This document shows positions 30,921-41,313 of a stretch of DNA of 64,000 bases, piece after piece. Source of the DNA: Mycobacterium sp. IS-1496 (GTDB taxonomy: Bacteria; Actinomycetota; Actinomycetes; Mycobacteriales; Mycobacteriaceae); the NCBI RefSeq assembly GCF_001499995.1, contig NZ_LQIU01000023.1:124001-188000 (forward strand). The letters are read 5' to 3'. Below the pieces are notes generated by a model. It had not been told where the DNA came from, did no database searches, and saw only the letters and a list, made by a program, of their open reading frames with translations. Within the stretch, counting starts at the first letter, position 1, and each line of letters starts with the position of its first letter. Position numbers and translations under genes: made by a program.

Positions 30921-31736
30921 CTACGCCGAGACCGCACCCGCCCCGGCGACGAGCGACACCGCGACGTCGTGCACGGCCGCGACCAGCTTCGGCATGACCG
31001 CGCTGTCGTACCACCGCAGCCACTGCGCGCACGAATCGGCGTGCCCGTGCAACATTTCGACGGCGAACGGGTCGATACGCGGGCGGCGGGAATCGAACAT
31101 CACCGTCACCGCACCCCAGTTGCGGCCGTCCTCGTCGCACATCGGCACCGCGATCTCGGCCTGCACACCGGAGGCAGCGAGCACCTCCATGTCGGTGAAG
31201 CCGTACAGCGGGGAGACCGCGACGTCGTCGACCCGCACGACCTCGCAGTGCGCGGTGGCGTACCCGGCGGCCGAGCCCTCGTCCTCCACGAAGCTGAAGT
31301 GGTGGCGGAACTGCTCGGGCAGACCGGTGTGGCTCTCGATGCACACCCCACCGAACGCGGCGTCTCGCAACTGCACGGCCGCCGACGTGGCGGAGAAGAG
31401 CTCGACGGCGGTGGTGACGAGATCGGCGAATACGTCGGACCGCCTCGGAGCCGTACCGCGGCCCCGCAGCGAGAACGACAGCGCCGGCGCGCTCGCGGGG
31501 ATGCGGGTTCCCGCGTCAGCGTTGACGACCGCTGCCGACAGATGCCGGAGCTTCACGTCGTAGCGCTTCGACACGGTCAGCAGCGCACGAAAAGCCGTAT
31601 CGGCGTTGATGATTTCATGGTCGTCCTGCAGCCGGGTGACGGCGTTGCGCACGACGGCGTGCGAGATCAGATTGATCGGCGCCACCAGCGCCGACTCGTC
31701 GAACGTCTGCTCGTCACCGATATGCACGTCGGCCAT
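30921..31736 (-). CDS. ANTAR-GAF domain protein
   Basis: A 271-residue cytosolic protein. Residues 15-75 look like an ANTAR RNA-binding helical domain (LVAPINLISHAVVRN, then NADTAFRALLTVSKRYDVKL). Residues 100-250 form a GAF sensor domain. ANTAR proteins act as antiterminators by binding paired hexaloop hairpins in nascent mRNA, usually after a signal reaches the sensor. The domain order is the reverse of the common GAF-ANTAR. ATG 31736 is preferred, with GGAGAGGG upstream; a TTG lies 6 codons earlier. Signal and targets are unknown. Confidence 0.72.
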   Translation of the reverse strand: MADVHIGDEQTFDESALVAPINLISHAVVRNAVTRLQDDHEIINADTAFRALLTVSKRYDVKLRHLSAAVVNADAGTRIPASAPALSFSLRGRGTAPRRSDVFADLVTTAVELFSATSAAVQLRDAAFGGVCIESHTGLPEQFRHHFSFVEDEGSAAGYATAHCEVVRVDDVAVSPLYGFTDMEVLAASGVQAEIAVPMCDEDGRNWGAVTVMFDSRRPRIDPFAVEMLHGHADSCAQWLRWYDSAVMPKLVAAVHDVAVSLVAGAGAVSA

Positions 31737-31836
31737 CCCACGCCCTCTCCGCAAATGAATGTGAGCTCTCAGTACCCCGGGGTTCTCGGCACGAAACGGC
31801 GTTCACCCACCCGTAAGATCCGCGTCAGTTCGCGGG

Positions 31837-33156
31837 TCAGATCCGCCCGCAGTTCGGCGCCGTCGGCACGCCTTTGAACCGGTCGGCGATCCACTGCATC
31901 GCGGGCTCACCGTCGACGAACATCGGCAGCCCGTGGTTGACCACGGCCTTGTTCAGAAACGGCGGCTGCTCGTTCGTGCGCGCCTCCACGTCGGCGCCCT
32001 GCGCACACCAGTCCCGGCCGAGCTGCATCGCCGGCGCCCACGGCACCAGCGGGTCGAACCTGTTGGCGTTGATCAACACCGGCGCGTTGGGCTTGGACCG
32101 CCCCAACTTCTGCTCGTCGAACAGCGACCTGAACGGTTCCTGTTCGACCAGCTGGTGGATGTCCTGGTTGAAGTACGGCTGCAGGTGCCGGAACATGAAT
32201 TTCGTGATCGTCTCGGCGATGCACTGGTCCTGCACCTTGAACAGCATGTCCGCGCCGCGCGGCGTGAGTGTCGCCCGGATCGCCGCCTCGTGTTCGGGGT
32301 AGGCGGTGATCACCGAGTTCAGCGCATAGCCGACGACGCCGACCAGCATGCTGCCGTCGGCGAAGGGGAACAGCGCCTTGAGGTCGGCCGGCGGCGCGCC
32401 CGCATAGGTTCCGACGACGTCGACCTCCGGTGCGTATCCCTGTGCCATCTCTGCGGCGGATGCGGCCGCTCCCCCACCCTGCGAATAGCCCCAGAAGGCC
32501 ACGGGCCCATCGGGACTCAGCGAGGTGTCGGGTAGCCGCTTCGCCGCCCGGGCCGCGTCGAGCATCGCATGGCCCTGCGAGACGCGGCTGACGTAGGTGT
32601 GCAGACCCGGTGTGCCGAGGCCCTCGTAATCGGTCATGACGATCGCGAACCCCCGCGCCACCATGGTCGCGACGAACAACTCCTCGTAGTTGAACGCGAT
32701 GTCCAGATAGGGCGACCAGTGGATGCCCTGGTTGAACTGTCGCGACGGCGCGCACTGGTCACCCTGGCCCTGGGTGCCCGGCCCGTAGACGATCAGCGGG
32801 CGCGGTCCACCGAAGGGCCACGGGTTGTGCGGTTCGAAGTACGTTCCGGTGACGGCCACCGGGTTGCCTCGAGCGTCGTTGCTGCGGTACATGATTCGCG
32901 TACCGTTCGCCATGATCATGCCGAGCGCGCCGGACGGTTCGAGTACCAGCCGCGAAGGCTCGGTGCGGATCAGATCGCCGGGGGCACCCGGCGGCAACGG
33001 GTCCGGTGGGGTGTAGAACGCCTGGTACTCGTCCTCGTTGAAGTACGGGTGATGGTCGTCGATCGTCGGATCGTCGGCATTCGCCACGGGCGACGCCGTC
33101 ATCGCGACGGTGAGCAGGCACAGCACGACGCAAACGATCCGGATTCCCCGCCCCAC
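31837..33156 (-). CDS. secreted lipase, LIP family
   Basis: A 439-residue exported protein. A signal peptide (1-26, cleaved after SPVANA) leads into a secretory-lipase fold. Ser225 in GYSQGG (223-228) is the nucleophile; the acid and His are probably in NRFDPLVPW and NHGLP. LIP-family enzymes hydrolyse lipid esters outside the cell. Two Cys pairs may form disulfides. The gene stands alone between the ANTAR-GAF gene and a hairpin next to sahH. Confidence 0.86.
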   Translation of the reverse strand: MGRGIRIVCVVLCLLTVAMTASPVANADDPTIDDHHPYFNEDEYQAFYTPPDPLPPGAPGDLIRTEPSRLVLEPSGALGMIMANGTRIMYRSNDARGNPVAVTGTYFEPHNPWPFGGPRPLIVYGPGTQGQGDQCAPSRQFNQGIHWSPYLDIAFNYEELFVATMVARGFAIVMTDYEGLGTPGLHTYVSRVSQGHAMLDAARAAKRLPDTSLSPDGPVAFWGYSQGGGAAASAAEMAQGYAPEVDVVGTYAGAPPADLKALFPFADGSMLVGVVGYALNSVITAYPEHEAAIRATLTPRGADMLFKVQDQCIAETITKFMFRHLQPYFNQDIHQLVEQEPFRSLFDEQKLGRSKPNAPVLINANRFDPLVPWAPAMQLGRDWCAQGADVEARTNEQPPFLNKAVVNHGLPMFVDGEPAMQWIADRFKGVPTAPNCGRI

Positions 33157-33171
33157 GGGCAGACCCTAACT

Positions 33172-33229
33172 CCGAACGTGCGCCCACCGCGAGAAATCTT
33201 GAAGATTCTCGCCGTGAGCGCACGTTCGG
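33172..33229. terminator. nested inverted repeat between sahH and the lipase gene
   Basis: Outer arms CCGAACGTGCGC (33172-33183) and GCGCACGTTCGG (33218-33229) are perfect. An inner dyad GCGAGAA/TTCTCGC (33189-33195, 33206-33212) closes the loop. It follows the sahH stop by 10 bases, so it probably ends sahH transcription. The right side shares CCGTGAGCG with other junction hairpins here. Confidence 0.6.
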
Positions 33230-33239
33230 CGCAGTGAAC

Positions 33240-34709
<1,470 letters not shown>

Positions 34710-34757
34710 GTGTTTCCTTTTCGTGCGCGCGTCGCAATTACTTAGCTGAGTTTCAGA

Positions 34758-35426
34758 TTAGCGATCGGGGCGGTGCGTCTTCGCCAGCCGCGGATCCTGC
34801 TCGATAACACCGTAGCGCTCCGCAAAGGGTGTCATGAGCCGGGCCAGGTCACCGGCCACATCGTGGTCGGCCTCCGGGGGCATGGAGACGTAGCTCATGG
34901 CCAGGCGCACGATCGCGCGGGCGAGGATTCCGGCGTCCTCGTCGCTGGCCTTGACCCAGCTGTGCCGGAAGGTCGACGTCAACCGGTCCGAGCACCGGGT
35001 GATGATCGGCCCGCTGTCGGTGGTGATGATCTGCAACAGGTCCGGCTTCGAGTCCCCGGACAGCAGCGAGATCACCAGCGGATCGGCGGCCGACTCGGTG
35101 AAGAAGGCGCGGAACCCCTCGAGGAAGGCGGCGTACACCTCGCCGACGTTGCTTTCGATGGCGTCGTCGACCGCGTCGACGAGGCGGTCCGCCAGGCGCA
35201 GCGCGTACCCCTGGGCCAGCCCCTGCCGCGAGCCGAATTCGTTGTAGATGGTCTGGCGGCTGATCCCGGCCGCCTTGGCCACGTCGGTCAGCGTGATGGA
35301 CGACCAGTCGCGGGTGCCCAGCAGTTCGCGCATTCCGTCGAGGATCGAGTCGCGCAGCAGCACCCTCGACGCCTCGGCGTAGGGCACGCGTGCGCGGGAA
35401 ACCACACGCGCGACCCTAGCGGTCAT
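34758..35426 (-). CDS. TetR-family regulator of the alkane hydroxylase operon
   Basis: A 222-residue TetR regulator. The N-terminal helix-turn-helix (about 25-70) reads [21 protein letters not shown]; the rest is the ligand and dimer domain. The ATG start overlaps the rubB stop as ATGA, making it the last gene of the alkB-rubA-rubB operon, as in other actinobacteria (Rv3249c). It probably represses the operon by binding the TGTCTAGACA palindrome at its promoter. The ligand is presumably an alkane-derived lipid. Confidence 0.88.
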   Translation of the reverse strand: MTARVARVVSRARVPYAEASRVLLRDSILDGMRELLGTRDWSSITLTDVAKAAGISRQTIYNEFGSRQGLAQGYALRLADRLVDAVDDAIESNVGEVYAAFLEGFRAFFTESAADPLVISLLSGDSKPDLLQIITTDSGPIITRCSDRLTSTFRHSWVKASDEDAGILARAIVRLAMSYVSMPPEADHDVAGDLARLMTPFAERYGVIEQDPRLAKTHRPDR

Positions 35427-35602
35427 CCCCGGGCGACCTCCACCATCTCGAAGTCCGACTTCGCCGCGCCGCAGTCCGGGCAGCTCCAGTCGTCGGGAAT
35501 CTCGTCCCAACGGGTGCCCGGGGCGATGCCGTCCTCCGGCCATCCCTTGGCCTCGTCGTACTCGAATCCACACTGCACGCAGACGAACAGCTTGTAGTCC
35601 AT
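35423..35602 (-). CDS. rubB: rubredoxin B
   Basis: A 59-residue AlkG2-type rubredoxin. A single iron is held by Cys8, Cys11, Cys41 and Cys44 (CVQCG and CPDCG). It passes electrons from a rubredoxin reductase to the AlkB diiron centre. The ATG follows GGAAATACC-type sequence; the gene begins 32 bases after rubA. Confidence 0.92.
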   Translation of the reverse strand: MDYKLFVCVQCGFEYDEAKGWPEDGIAPGTRWDEIPDDWSCPDCGAAKSDFEMVEVARG

Positions 35603-35634
35603 GGTATTTCCTCTCGTATCCGTCGGCCCTGCGC

Positions 35635-35799
35635 TCAGGGCACCGGTTCGAAGTCGACCTTCTCGCGCACCGCGCAGTCCGGGCAGCCCCAGTCCTCGGG
35701 GATCTCGCTCCACGGCGTCCCCGCCGCGAAGCCCTCCCGGGGAGCGCCGCTGACCTCGTCGTAGACGTAGCCGCAGCCCGGGCACCGGTAGGCGCTCAC
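35635..35799 (-). CDS. rubA: rubredoxin A
   Basis: A 54-residue rubredoxin with iron ligands Cys6, Cys9, Cys39 and Cys42 (CPGCG and CPDC). The GTG start overlaps the alkB stop as GTGA, ensuring co-translation with the hydroxylase. Its second motif ends CAVREK rather than CGxxK, typical of AlkG1-type rubredoxins, which may differ from RubB in activity toward AlkB. Confidence 0.9.
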   Translation of the reverse strand: MSAYRCPGCGYVYDEVSGAPREGFAAGTPWSEIPEDWGCPDCAVREKVDFEPVP

Positions 35800-37073
35800 C
35801 GGGCGTCCCCGGCCGCCCCACCTGCCGGCTCCTCGCGCACGCGCTCGTCGCGATACCTGGCCAGTACCTTGTCGCGCACGCGGGGATGGACGTTGACCCG
35901 GGTGATGTCGCCGCCGTAGTGCTCGAGCACCCGGTGGTCCATCACGCGGCGCCACAGCGGCGGGAAGTACGTCAGCGCGATCATCGACGCGTACCCGCTC
36001 GGCAGGTTCGGCGCGCCTTCCATGCTGCGCAGCGTCTGGTAGCGGCGGGTGGGGTTGGCGTGGTGATCGCTGTGCCGCTGCAGGTGATAGAGGAACAGGT
36101 TGGTCACGATGTGGTCGGAGTTCCAGCTGTGCACCGGCGCGCAGCGCTCGTAGCGACCACTCGCGGTCATCTGCCGCAGCAGCCCGTAGTGCTCGAGGTA
36201 GTTGACCGTCTCGAGCAGCGTGAAGCCGAACACCGCCGAGATGACGATGTACGGGAGCACCGCCCAGCCGAACACCGCGACCAGCGCGCCGTAGAACACC
36301 ACCGACATCGCCCAGGCGTTGAGGACGTCGTTGGACCAGTGCCACCTGCTCCGCCCGCTGCGCTCGAGCCTCTTCGCCTCCAGCTCCCACGCCGACTTGA
36401 GCGAGCCGAAGACGCTGCGCGGCAGAAATTCCCAGAACGTCTCACCGAACCGCGCCGAGGCGGGGTCCTCGGGCGTCGCGACCCGGACGTGGTGTCCGCG
36501 GTTGTGCTCGATGTAGAAGTGGCCGTAGCAGGTCTGCGCCAGCGTGATCTTCGACAGCCAGCGTTCCAGCGAGTCCTTCTTGTGGCCGAGTTCGTGTGCG
36601 GTGTTGATGCCGACGCCGCCGAGCAGACCGACCGACAGCGCCAGGCCGATCTTCGCCGGCCAGCCCAGGCCGCCGTCGAAGCCCAGCCATCCCAGGTCCG
36701 GGGCGGTGAACAGGTAGGCGCCGAGGACCACGCTGGCGTACTGGAAGGGAATGTAGGCGTAGGTGCAATAGCGGTAGTACCTGTCGTTCTCCAGCCGTTC
36801 CATCACCTCGTCGGGCGGGTTCTGCCCGTCGGGGCCGAACCGCAGATCGAGGGCGGGCAGCAGGACGTACAGCAGGATCGGCCCGATCCAGAACGGGGCG
36901 GCGGCGGCCGCGTGCCATCCCTGCTGGTTGAGCGCCCACACCACAGGCAGCATGACGAACAGTGCGGTCGGGGCGATCAGGCCCATGAGCCACAGGTAGC
37001 GCTTGCGGTCACGCCACTGGGCGGTGTCGAGGGCTTGCGGGTCTGCGGTCACAGCCACCTCCAAGTGAGTCAT
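35796..37073 (-). CDS. alkB: alkane 1-monooxygenase
   Basis: A 425-residue membrane diiron hydroxylase that oxidises the terminal methyl of alkanes. The histidine motifs are HELGH (160-164), EHNRGHH (189-195), NYLEHYG (291-297) and LQRHSDHH (331-338). About six membrane helices are predicted. ATG 37073 is chosen; a GTG lies one codon earlier. First gene of alkB-rubA-rubB-tetR, matching Rv3252c-Rv3249c. It is preceded by a well-formed promoter that overlaps a palindrome. Confidence 0.95.
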   Translation of the reverse strand: MTHLEVAVTADPQALDTAQWRDRKRYLWLMGLIAPTALFVMLPVVWALNQQGWHAAAAAPFWIGPILLYVLLPALDLRFGPDGQNPPDEVMERLENDRYYRYCTYAYIPFQYASVVLGAYLFTAPDLGWLGFDGGLGWPAKIGLALSVGLLGGVGINTAHELGHKKDSLERWLSKITLAQTCYGHFYIEHNRGHHVRVATPEDPASARFGETFWEFLPRSVFGSLKSAWELEAKRLERSGRSRWHWSNDVLNAWAMSVVFYGALVAVFGWAVLPYIVISAVFGFTLLETVNYLEHYGLLRQMTASGRYERCAPVHSWNSDHIVTNLFLYHLQRHSDHHANPTRRYQTLRSMEGAPNLPSGYASMIALTYFPPLWRRVMDHRVLEHYGGDITRVNVHPRVRDKVLARYRDERVREEPAGGAAGDAR

Positions 37074-37088
37074 CACGGCGATGACTTG

Positions 37089-37121
37089 ACTATAGAAGCG
37101 GGTTTGTCCGCTGTCTAGACA
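37089..37121 (-). promoter_or_regulatory. alkB promoter with overlapping operator palindrome
   Basis: On the minus strand, TAGACA (37112-37117) and TATAGT (37089-37094) are spaced by 17 bases, a good sigma-A type promoter. The 10-base palindrome TGTCTAGACA (37112-37121) covers the -35 box. Binding of the operon's own TetR protein there would block RNA polymerase. The predicted transcript start is close to the ATG. Confidence 0.6.
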
Positions 37122-37145
37122 CAGAGCATCTTTTTGTAAAACAGG

Positions 37146-38618
37146 TTACTCGGTGACCGCTTCCCGCTCCCGCTGTCCGAGCAGCGAATGCCGACGGCCG
37201 TAGAGGAAGTAGACGACCACGCCGATCGCCATCCAGATGAGGAACCGCATCCAGGTCAGGCCGGTCAGGTTCAGCATCAGCCACACGCAGGCGATGATCG
37301 CGGCGATCGGCAGCACCGGCACGAACGGCGCCTTGAAACCGCGCTTGAGGTCCGGGCGGGTGCGCCGCAGCACGATCACCCCGGCCGACACCAGCACGAA
37401 CGCGAAGAGCGTGCCGATGTTGACCATCTCCTCGAGCTTGCCGATCGGGAACACCGTCGCGGCGACCGCCACGACCACACCGACGATCACGGTGATACGC
37501 ACCGGGGTGCCGTGCTCACCGGTCTGGGCCAGCTGACGTGGCAGCAGACCGTCGCGCGACATCGCGAACAGCACCCGCGTCTGCCCCAGCATGAGCACGA
37601 TCACCACGGTGGTGAGACCGGCCAGCGCGCCGATGGAGATGACGGTCGCCGCCCAGTCGACGCCGTTGGCCTCGAAGGCCGTCGCGAGGTTCGCCCCGCT
37701 GCCCGCATCGCGCAGTTGCGTGTAGGACACCATGCCGGACAGGACCACGGCGACGGCCACGTACAGGACGGTGACGATCGCCAGCGAGGCGAGGATGCCG
37801 CGGGGGACGTCGCGCTGCGGGTTCTTGGTCTCCTCCGCGGTGGTGGCCACGATGTCGAAGCCGATGAACGCGAAGAACACGATCGACGCGCCGGCGAGCA
37901 GGCCGTACCAGCCGTAGGAGCTGCCCTCCGCGCCGGTGATCAACGAGAACAACGACTGCTCCGAACCGGTGCCGCCCTCACCGGATTCGGCGGGCGGGAT
38001 GAACGGCGAGTAGTTGGCGGCCTTGATGAAGAACGACCCGACGACGACCACCAACAGCACGACCGCCACCTTGATGACGGTGATGATCAGGCTGACTTCC
38101 GCGGAGAGTTTGGTCCCACGGGCCAGCAACAGCGTGACGACGGCGATGATCACCAGCGCTCCCCAGTCCACCTCGAACCCGCCGAAGTTCGCGACCCCAC
38201 CGCCGAAGCCGAACACCGTCCCGAGGTAGCTCGACCAGCCCTTGGCCACCACCGCGGCGGCCACGGCGAACTCCAGGATCAGGTCCCACCCGATGATCCA
38301 GGCCATGAATTCGCCGAAGGTGGCGTACGAGAACGTGTACGCGCTGCCGGCCACGGGCACCGTCGAGGCGAACTCGGCGTAGCACAGCGCCGCCAGCCCG
38401 CACGCGATCGCGGCGATCACGAACGAGATCGAGATCGCCGGGCCGGTGAGGTTGCCCGCCGTCGACGCGGTGATGGTGAAGATGCCGGCGCCGATCACGA
38501 CCGACACGCCGAAAACCGTCAGATCCCACCAGCTCAGGTCCTTGCGAAGCCTGGTCCCCGGCTCGTCGGTGTCGGCGATCGACTGCTCGACGGATTTCGT
38601 GCGCCATCTACCGGCCAT
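37146..38618 (-). CDS. APC-family cationic amino acid permease
   Basis: A 490-residue transporter with about twelve to fourteen membrane helices. The first helix carries GVSVVIGAGIFT, the APC unwound substrate-binding segment, and IGFDIVATTAEETKNPQRD is the conserved loop of the cationic amino acid transporter (CAT) group. It likely imports arginine, lysine or related amino acids. ATG 38618 follows AAAGGGAAA; the longer frame to 38738 is not supported. Counterpart: Rv3253c. Confidence 0.9.
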   Translation of the reverse strand: MAGRWRTKSVEQSIADTDEPGTRLRKDLSWWDLTVFGVSVVIGAGIFTITASTAGNLTGPAISISFVIAAIACGLAALCYAEFASTVPVAGSAYTFSYATFGEFMAWIIGWDLILEFAVAAAVVAKGWSSYLGTVFGFGGGVANFGGFEVDWGALVIIAVVTLLLARGTKLSAEVSLIITVIKVAVVLLVVVVGSFFIKAANYSPFIPPAESGEGGTGSEQSLFSLITGAEGSSYGWYGLLAGASIVFFAFIGFDIVATTAEETKNPQRDVPRGILASLAIVTVLYVAVAVVLSGMVSYTQLRDAGSGANLATAFEANGVDWAATVISIGALAGLTTVVIVLMLGQTRVLFAMSRDGLLPRQLAQTGEHGTPVRITVIVGVVVAVAATVFPIGKLEEMVNIGTLFAFVLVSAGVIVLRRTRPDLKRGFKAPFVPVLPIAAIIACVWLMLNLTGLTWMRFLIWMAIGVVVYFLYGRRHSLLGQREREAVTE

Positions 38619-38694
38619 GACGTTTCCCTTTCGGATGGGTCGCGATGCGAGTTGAGGGCCTGGATTCGGGGACAGTACCGAGTACTGTGCACCG

Positions 38695-40083
38695 ATGGGG
38701 CGGAGTACTAAACACGCGATCGTCGTCGGGGGCAGCATCGCGGGAATGTGCGCAGCGCGCGTGCTGTCCGATTTCTACGACCGGGTGACCGTCTACGAAC
38801 GCGACGACCTGCCGGACCAGCCGGTCAACCGGGCGGCGGTGCCGCAGGGTCGCCACGTCCACCTGCTCATGGCCCGCGGGGCCCAGGAGTTCGAGAGCCT
38901 GTATCCGGGCCTGCTCGACGGCATGGTCGCCGAGGGCGTGCCGATCCTGGAGAACCGGCCGGACTGCATCCACTTCGGCGCGGCCGGACATGTGCTGGGC
39001 ACCCGGCACACGTTGCGCGACGAGTTCACCGCCTACGTCCCCAGCCGCCCGCAGCTGGAATGGCAGATCCGTCGGCGCACCATGGCGATCCCGAACGTGA
39101 CCGTCGAACAGCGGTCGGTCGGCGAACCGGTCTTCGATCCCGTTGCCCAGCGCGTCACCGGTGTGCTGCTCGACGCCGACGGCGCGCAGGAGAAGGTGGC
39201 GGCCGACCTCGTCGTCGACGCCACCGGTCGCGGCACCCGGCTGCCGGTGTGGTTGACGCAGTGGGGTTTCGAGCGCCCGCCCGAGGACACCGTCGACGTC
39301 GGCATCGCCTACGCCACCCAGCAGGTCCACATCCCCGAGGGGCTGCTGGCCGAGAAGGTGGTGGTCGCAGGCGCGTCGACCGAACGGCCGGTGGGCGTCG
39401 GAATGCTGTTCTACGAGGACGGCAACTGGAACATCACGACGTTCGGTGTCGGCAAGGTGGCGCCCCCGCAGAACTTCGCCGAGATCTGCGACCTGGTCGA
39501 CACGATGCTGCCCGCACACGTCGCCTCCGCCGTGCGCGCCGGGACTCCACTGGGCGACATGGCCTTTCACAAGTACCCGACCAGTCGCTGGCGTCGCTAC
39601 GACAAATTGGACCGGTTTCCCGCGGGCATCGTGCCCTTCGGCGACGCGGTCGTGAGCTTCAACCCCACCTTCGGTCAGGGCATGACGATGACCTCGCTGC
39701 AGGCGGGTCATCTGCGCCGGGCGTTGCAGCGCCCCGAGCCGGAACTGGCGCGTGCACTGAGCAAGGCGACGGCCAAGACCACGTTCCCGGTATGGCAGAT
39801 GAACGCGATCGGCGATCTGACGCTGCACCGCGCGAGCGGCCCGATGCCCAAGTGGTACGGACCGGTGGGCGCCCTGTTCGATCAGTTCCTCGGCGCCGCG
39901 GAGACCGATCCGGTGCTGGCGGAGTGGTTCCTGCGGCGGTTCAGCCTGCTCGACAGTCTCTACATGGTTCCCTCGCCGCGGTTGGTCGGACGCACCATCG
40001 GCCACAACATGCGGTTGTGGCTGGCGGAGAAGCGGGCCACCACGCGGCGCGCGCGTGAGCGCGAACTCGTCGCGACCCGCTAG
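38695..40083 (+). CDS. FAD-dependent oxidoreductase/monooxygenase-like protein
   Basis: A 462-residue flavoprotein of the PHBH-like group. The Rossmann FAD loop is GGSIAG (12-17), ATGRG follows the second beta sheet, and FGDAVVSFNPTFGQGM is the ribityl-binding GD motif. Substrate is unknown; relatives act on aromatic or terpenoid compounds. Counterpart: Rv3254. Its TAG stop shares the palindromic CTAG with the manA stop on the other strand, leaving no room for a terminator. Confidence 0.85.
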   Translation: MGRSTKHAIVVGGSIAGMCAARVLSDFYDRVTVYERDDLPDQPVNRAAVPQGRHVHLLMARGAQEFESLYPGLLDGMVAEGVPILENRPDCIHFGAAGHVLGTRHTLRDEFTAYVPSRPQLEWQIRRRTMAIPNVTVEQRSVGEPVFDPVAQRVTGVLLDADGAQEKVAADLVVDATGRGTRLPVWLTQWGFERPPEDTVDVGIAYATQQVHIPEGLLAEKVVVAGASTERPVGVGMLFYEDGNWNITTFGVGKVAPPQNFAEICDLVDTMLPAHVASAVRAGTPLGDMAFHKYPTSRWRRYDKLDRFPAGIVPFGDAVVSFNPTFGQGMTMTSLQAGHLRRALQRPEPELARALSKATAKTTFPVWQMNAIGDLTLHRASGPMPKWYGPVGALFDQFLGAAETDPVLAEWFLRRFSLLDSLYMVPSPRLVGRTIGHNMRLWLAEKRATTRRARERELVATR

Positions 40084-41309
40084 ATCCCGACGGTGACCCG
40101 GAATACGGTCGTCGGCACGGCGGCGAGCAACTGGACGGGGCTGTCGTCGGCGGTCACCCAGGCCGCCGCACCTCGCTGCAGGGTCAGGACGTCGCCGCCC
40201 TTGGCGTGCACCTCCGCGCCGCCCTCAGTGCACACGAGCACCTGGGGGCCGTCGTGCGGCGACGGTGCGTCCACCTCGTGGCCGACGTTCTCACCGTGAA
40301 GGCGCAGCACCGACACCGCGAACTCCGGCGCCGGGGTGCGGTATTCGTATTCGATTCCCTCCCTGGCGATCTCGGGCCGTAGCACGAGGTCGGGGGTCGG
40401 CGTGAAGTCGAGGACCCGAAGCAGTTCGGGGACGTCGACGTGCTTGGGCGTCAACCCACCGCGTAACACGTTGTCGGAGTTGGCCATGACCTCCACACCC
40501 ACACCGTGCAGATAGGCGTGCAGGTTCCCGGCGGGCAGGTATATCCCCTCCCCCGGGCTCAGCGTGATCCGGTTGAGCAGCATCGCGGCGAGCACTCCGG
40601 CGTCCCCCGGATAGCGTTCGCCGAGTTCGAGCACCGTCTTGACCTCGGCCGCGAATTCGGTCTGCCCGGCGCGGATGTAGTCGATCGCCCCGTCGAGCAC
40701 CGCGGGCACCAGCACGTCGAGGTGCGGCTGGGGTGCGGTGATCCAGGTGGTGAACAGGGCACGCAGTCCGTCGGGTTCGGACTGCCCGTGCAGCAGGTTG
40801 ACGAACGGGTCCAGTTCGGGCACTCCGAGTGCCCGCATCAGCTCGACGGTGCGCGGGACCGGACGGAACCCGGCCAGCGCCTCGAACCGGTCGAGGGCGA
40901 CCAGCAACTCGGGTTTGTGGCTGCGGTCGCGGTAGTTGCGCATCGGCGCCGACACCGGGATCCCGAGCCGCTCCTCGCGGTCGTAGCCCTCGGCGGCCTG
41001 CTGCGCGCTCGGGTGAGCCTGCAGCGACAACGGCTCGTCGGCGGCGAGCACCTTCACCAGGAACGGCAGCGTCTCACCGAACCGGTCGACGACCGCGGCG
41101 CCCAGCTGGCCGTCGGGGTCGTCGCGCAGCGCCTCGAGCAGCGAGACCTCGCCGCCCTCGTCCTGGAGATAGGCCGGATCCCCAGGGTGGGCGCCGAACC
41201 ACAGCTCCGCCTCCGGATGCGCTGTCGGACTTGGCCTTCCGGTGAATTCGGCGATCGCCGTCCGCGAACCCCAGGCATAGGTCCGCACCGCTCCCCTCAG
41301 CAGATGCAC
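40080..41309 (-). CDS. manA: mannose-6-phosphate isomerase
   Basis: A 409-residue type I phosphomannose isomerase linking fructose-6-phosphate and mannose-6-phosphate. Zinc ligands are expected from QAHPS, the HKPE glutamate and the His in the LPAGNLHAYLHG motif; YAWGS near the N-terminus is typical. It feeds GDP-mannose for lipomannan, lipoarabinomannan, PIMs and mannoproteins. It lies 4 bases after the Rv3256c-like gene in the pmmA-Rv3256c-manA operon. Confidence 0.95.
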   Translation of the reverse strand: MHLLRGAVRTYAWGSRTAIAEFTGRPSPTAHPEAELWFGAHPGDPAYLQDEGGEVSLLEALRDDPDGQLGAAVVDRFGETLPFLVKVLAADEPLSLQAHPSAQQAAEGYDREERLGIPVSAPMRNYRDRSHKPELLVALDRFEALAGFRPVPRTVELMRALGVPELDPFVNLLHGQSEPDGLRALFTTWITAPQPHLDVLVPAVLDGAIDYIRAGQTEFAAEVKTVLELGERYPGDAGVLAAMLLNRITLSPGEGIYLPAGNLHAYLHGVGVEVMANSDNVLRGGLTPKHVDVPELLRVLDFTPTPDLVLRPEIAREGIEYEYRTPAPEFAVSVLRLHGENVGHEVDAPSPHDGPQVLVCTEGGAEVHAKGGDVLTLQRGAAAWVTADDSPVQLLAAVPTTVFRVTVGI

Positions 41310-41313
41310 CCGA

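Noticed and set aside
30799..31344. 181-codon minus-strand frame running into the tandem palindromes
   Set aside because: Mostly an out-of-frame shadow of the ANTAR-GAF gene with Arg/Gly-rich composition.
37188..38711. 507-codon open frame on the plus strand opposite the permease gene
   Set aside because: Composition is His/Asp/Arg-rich as expected for an antisense shadow of a membrane protein.
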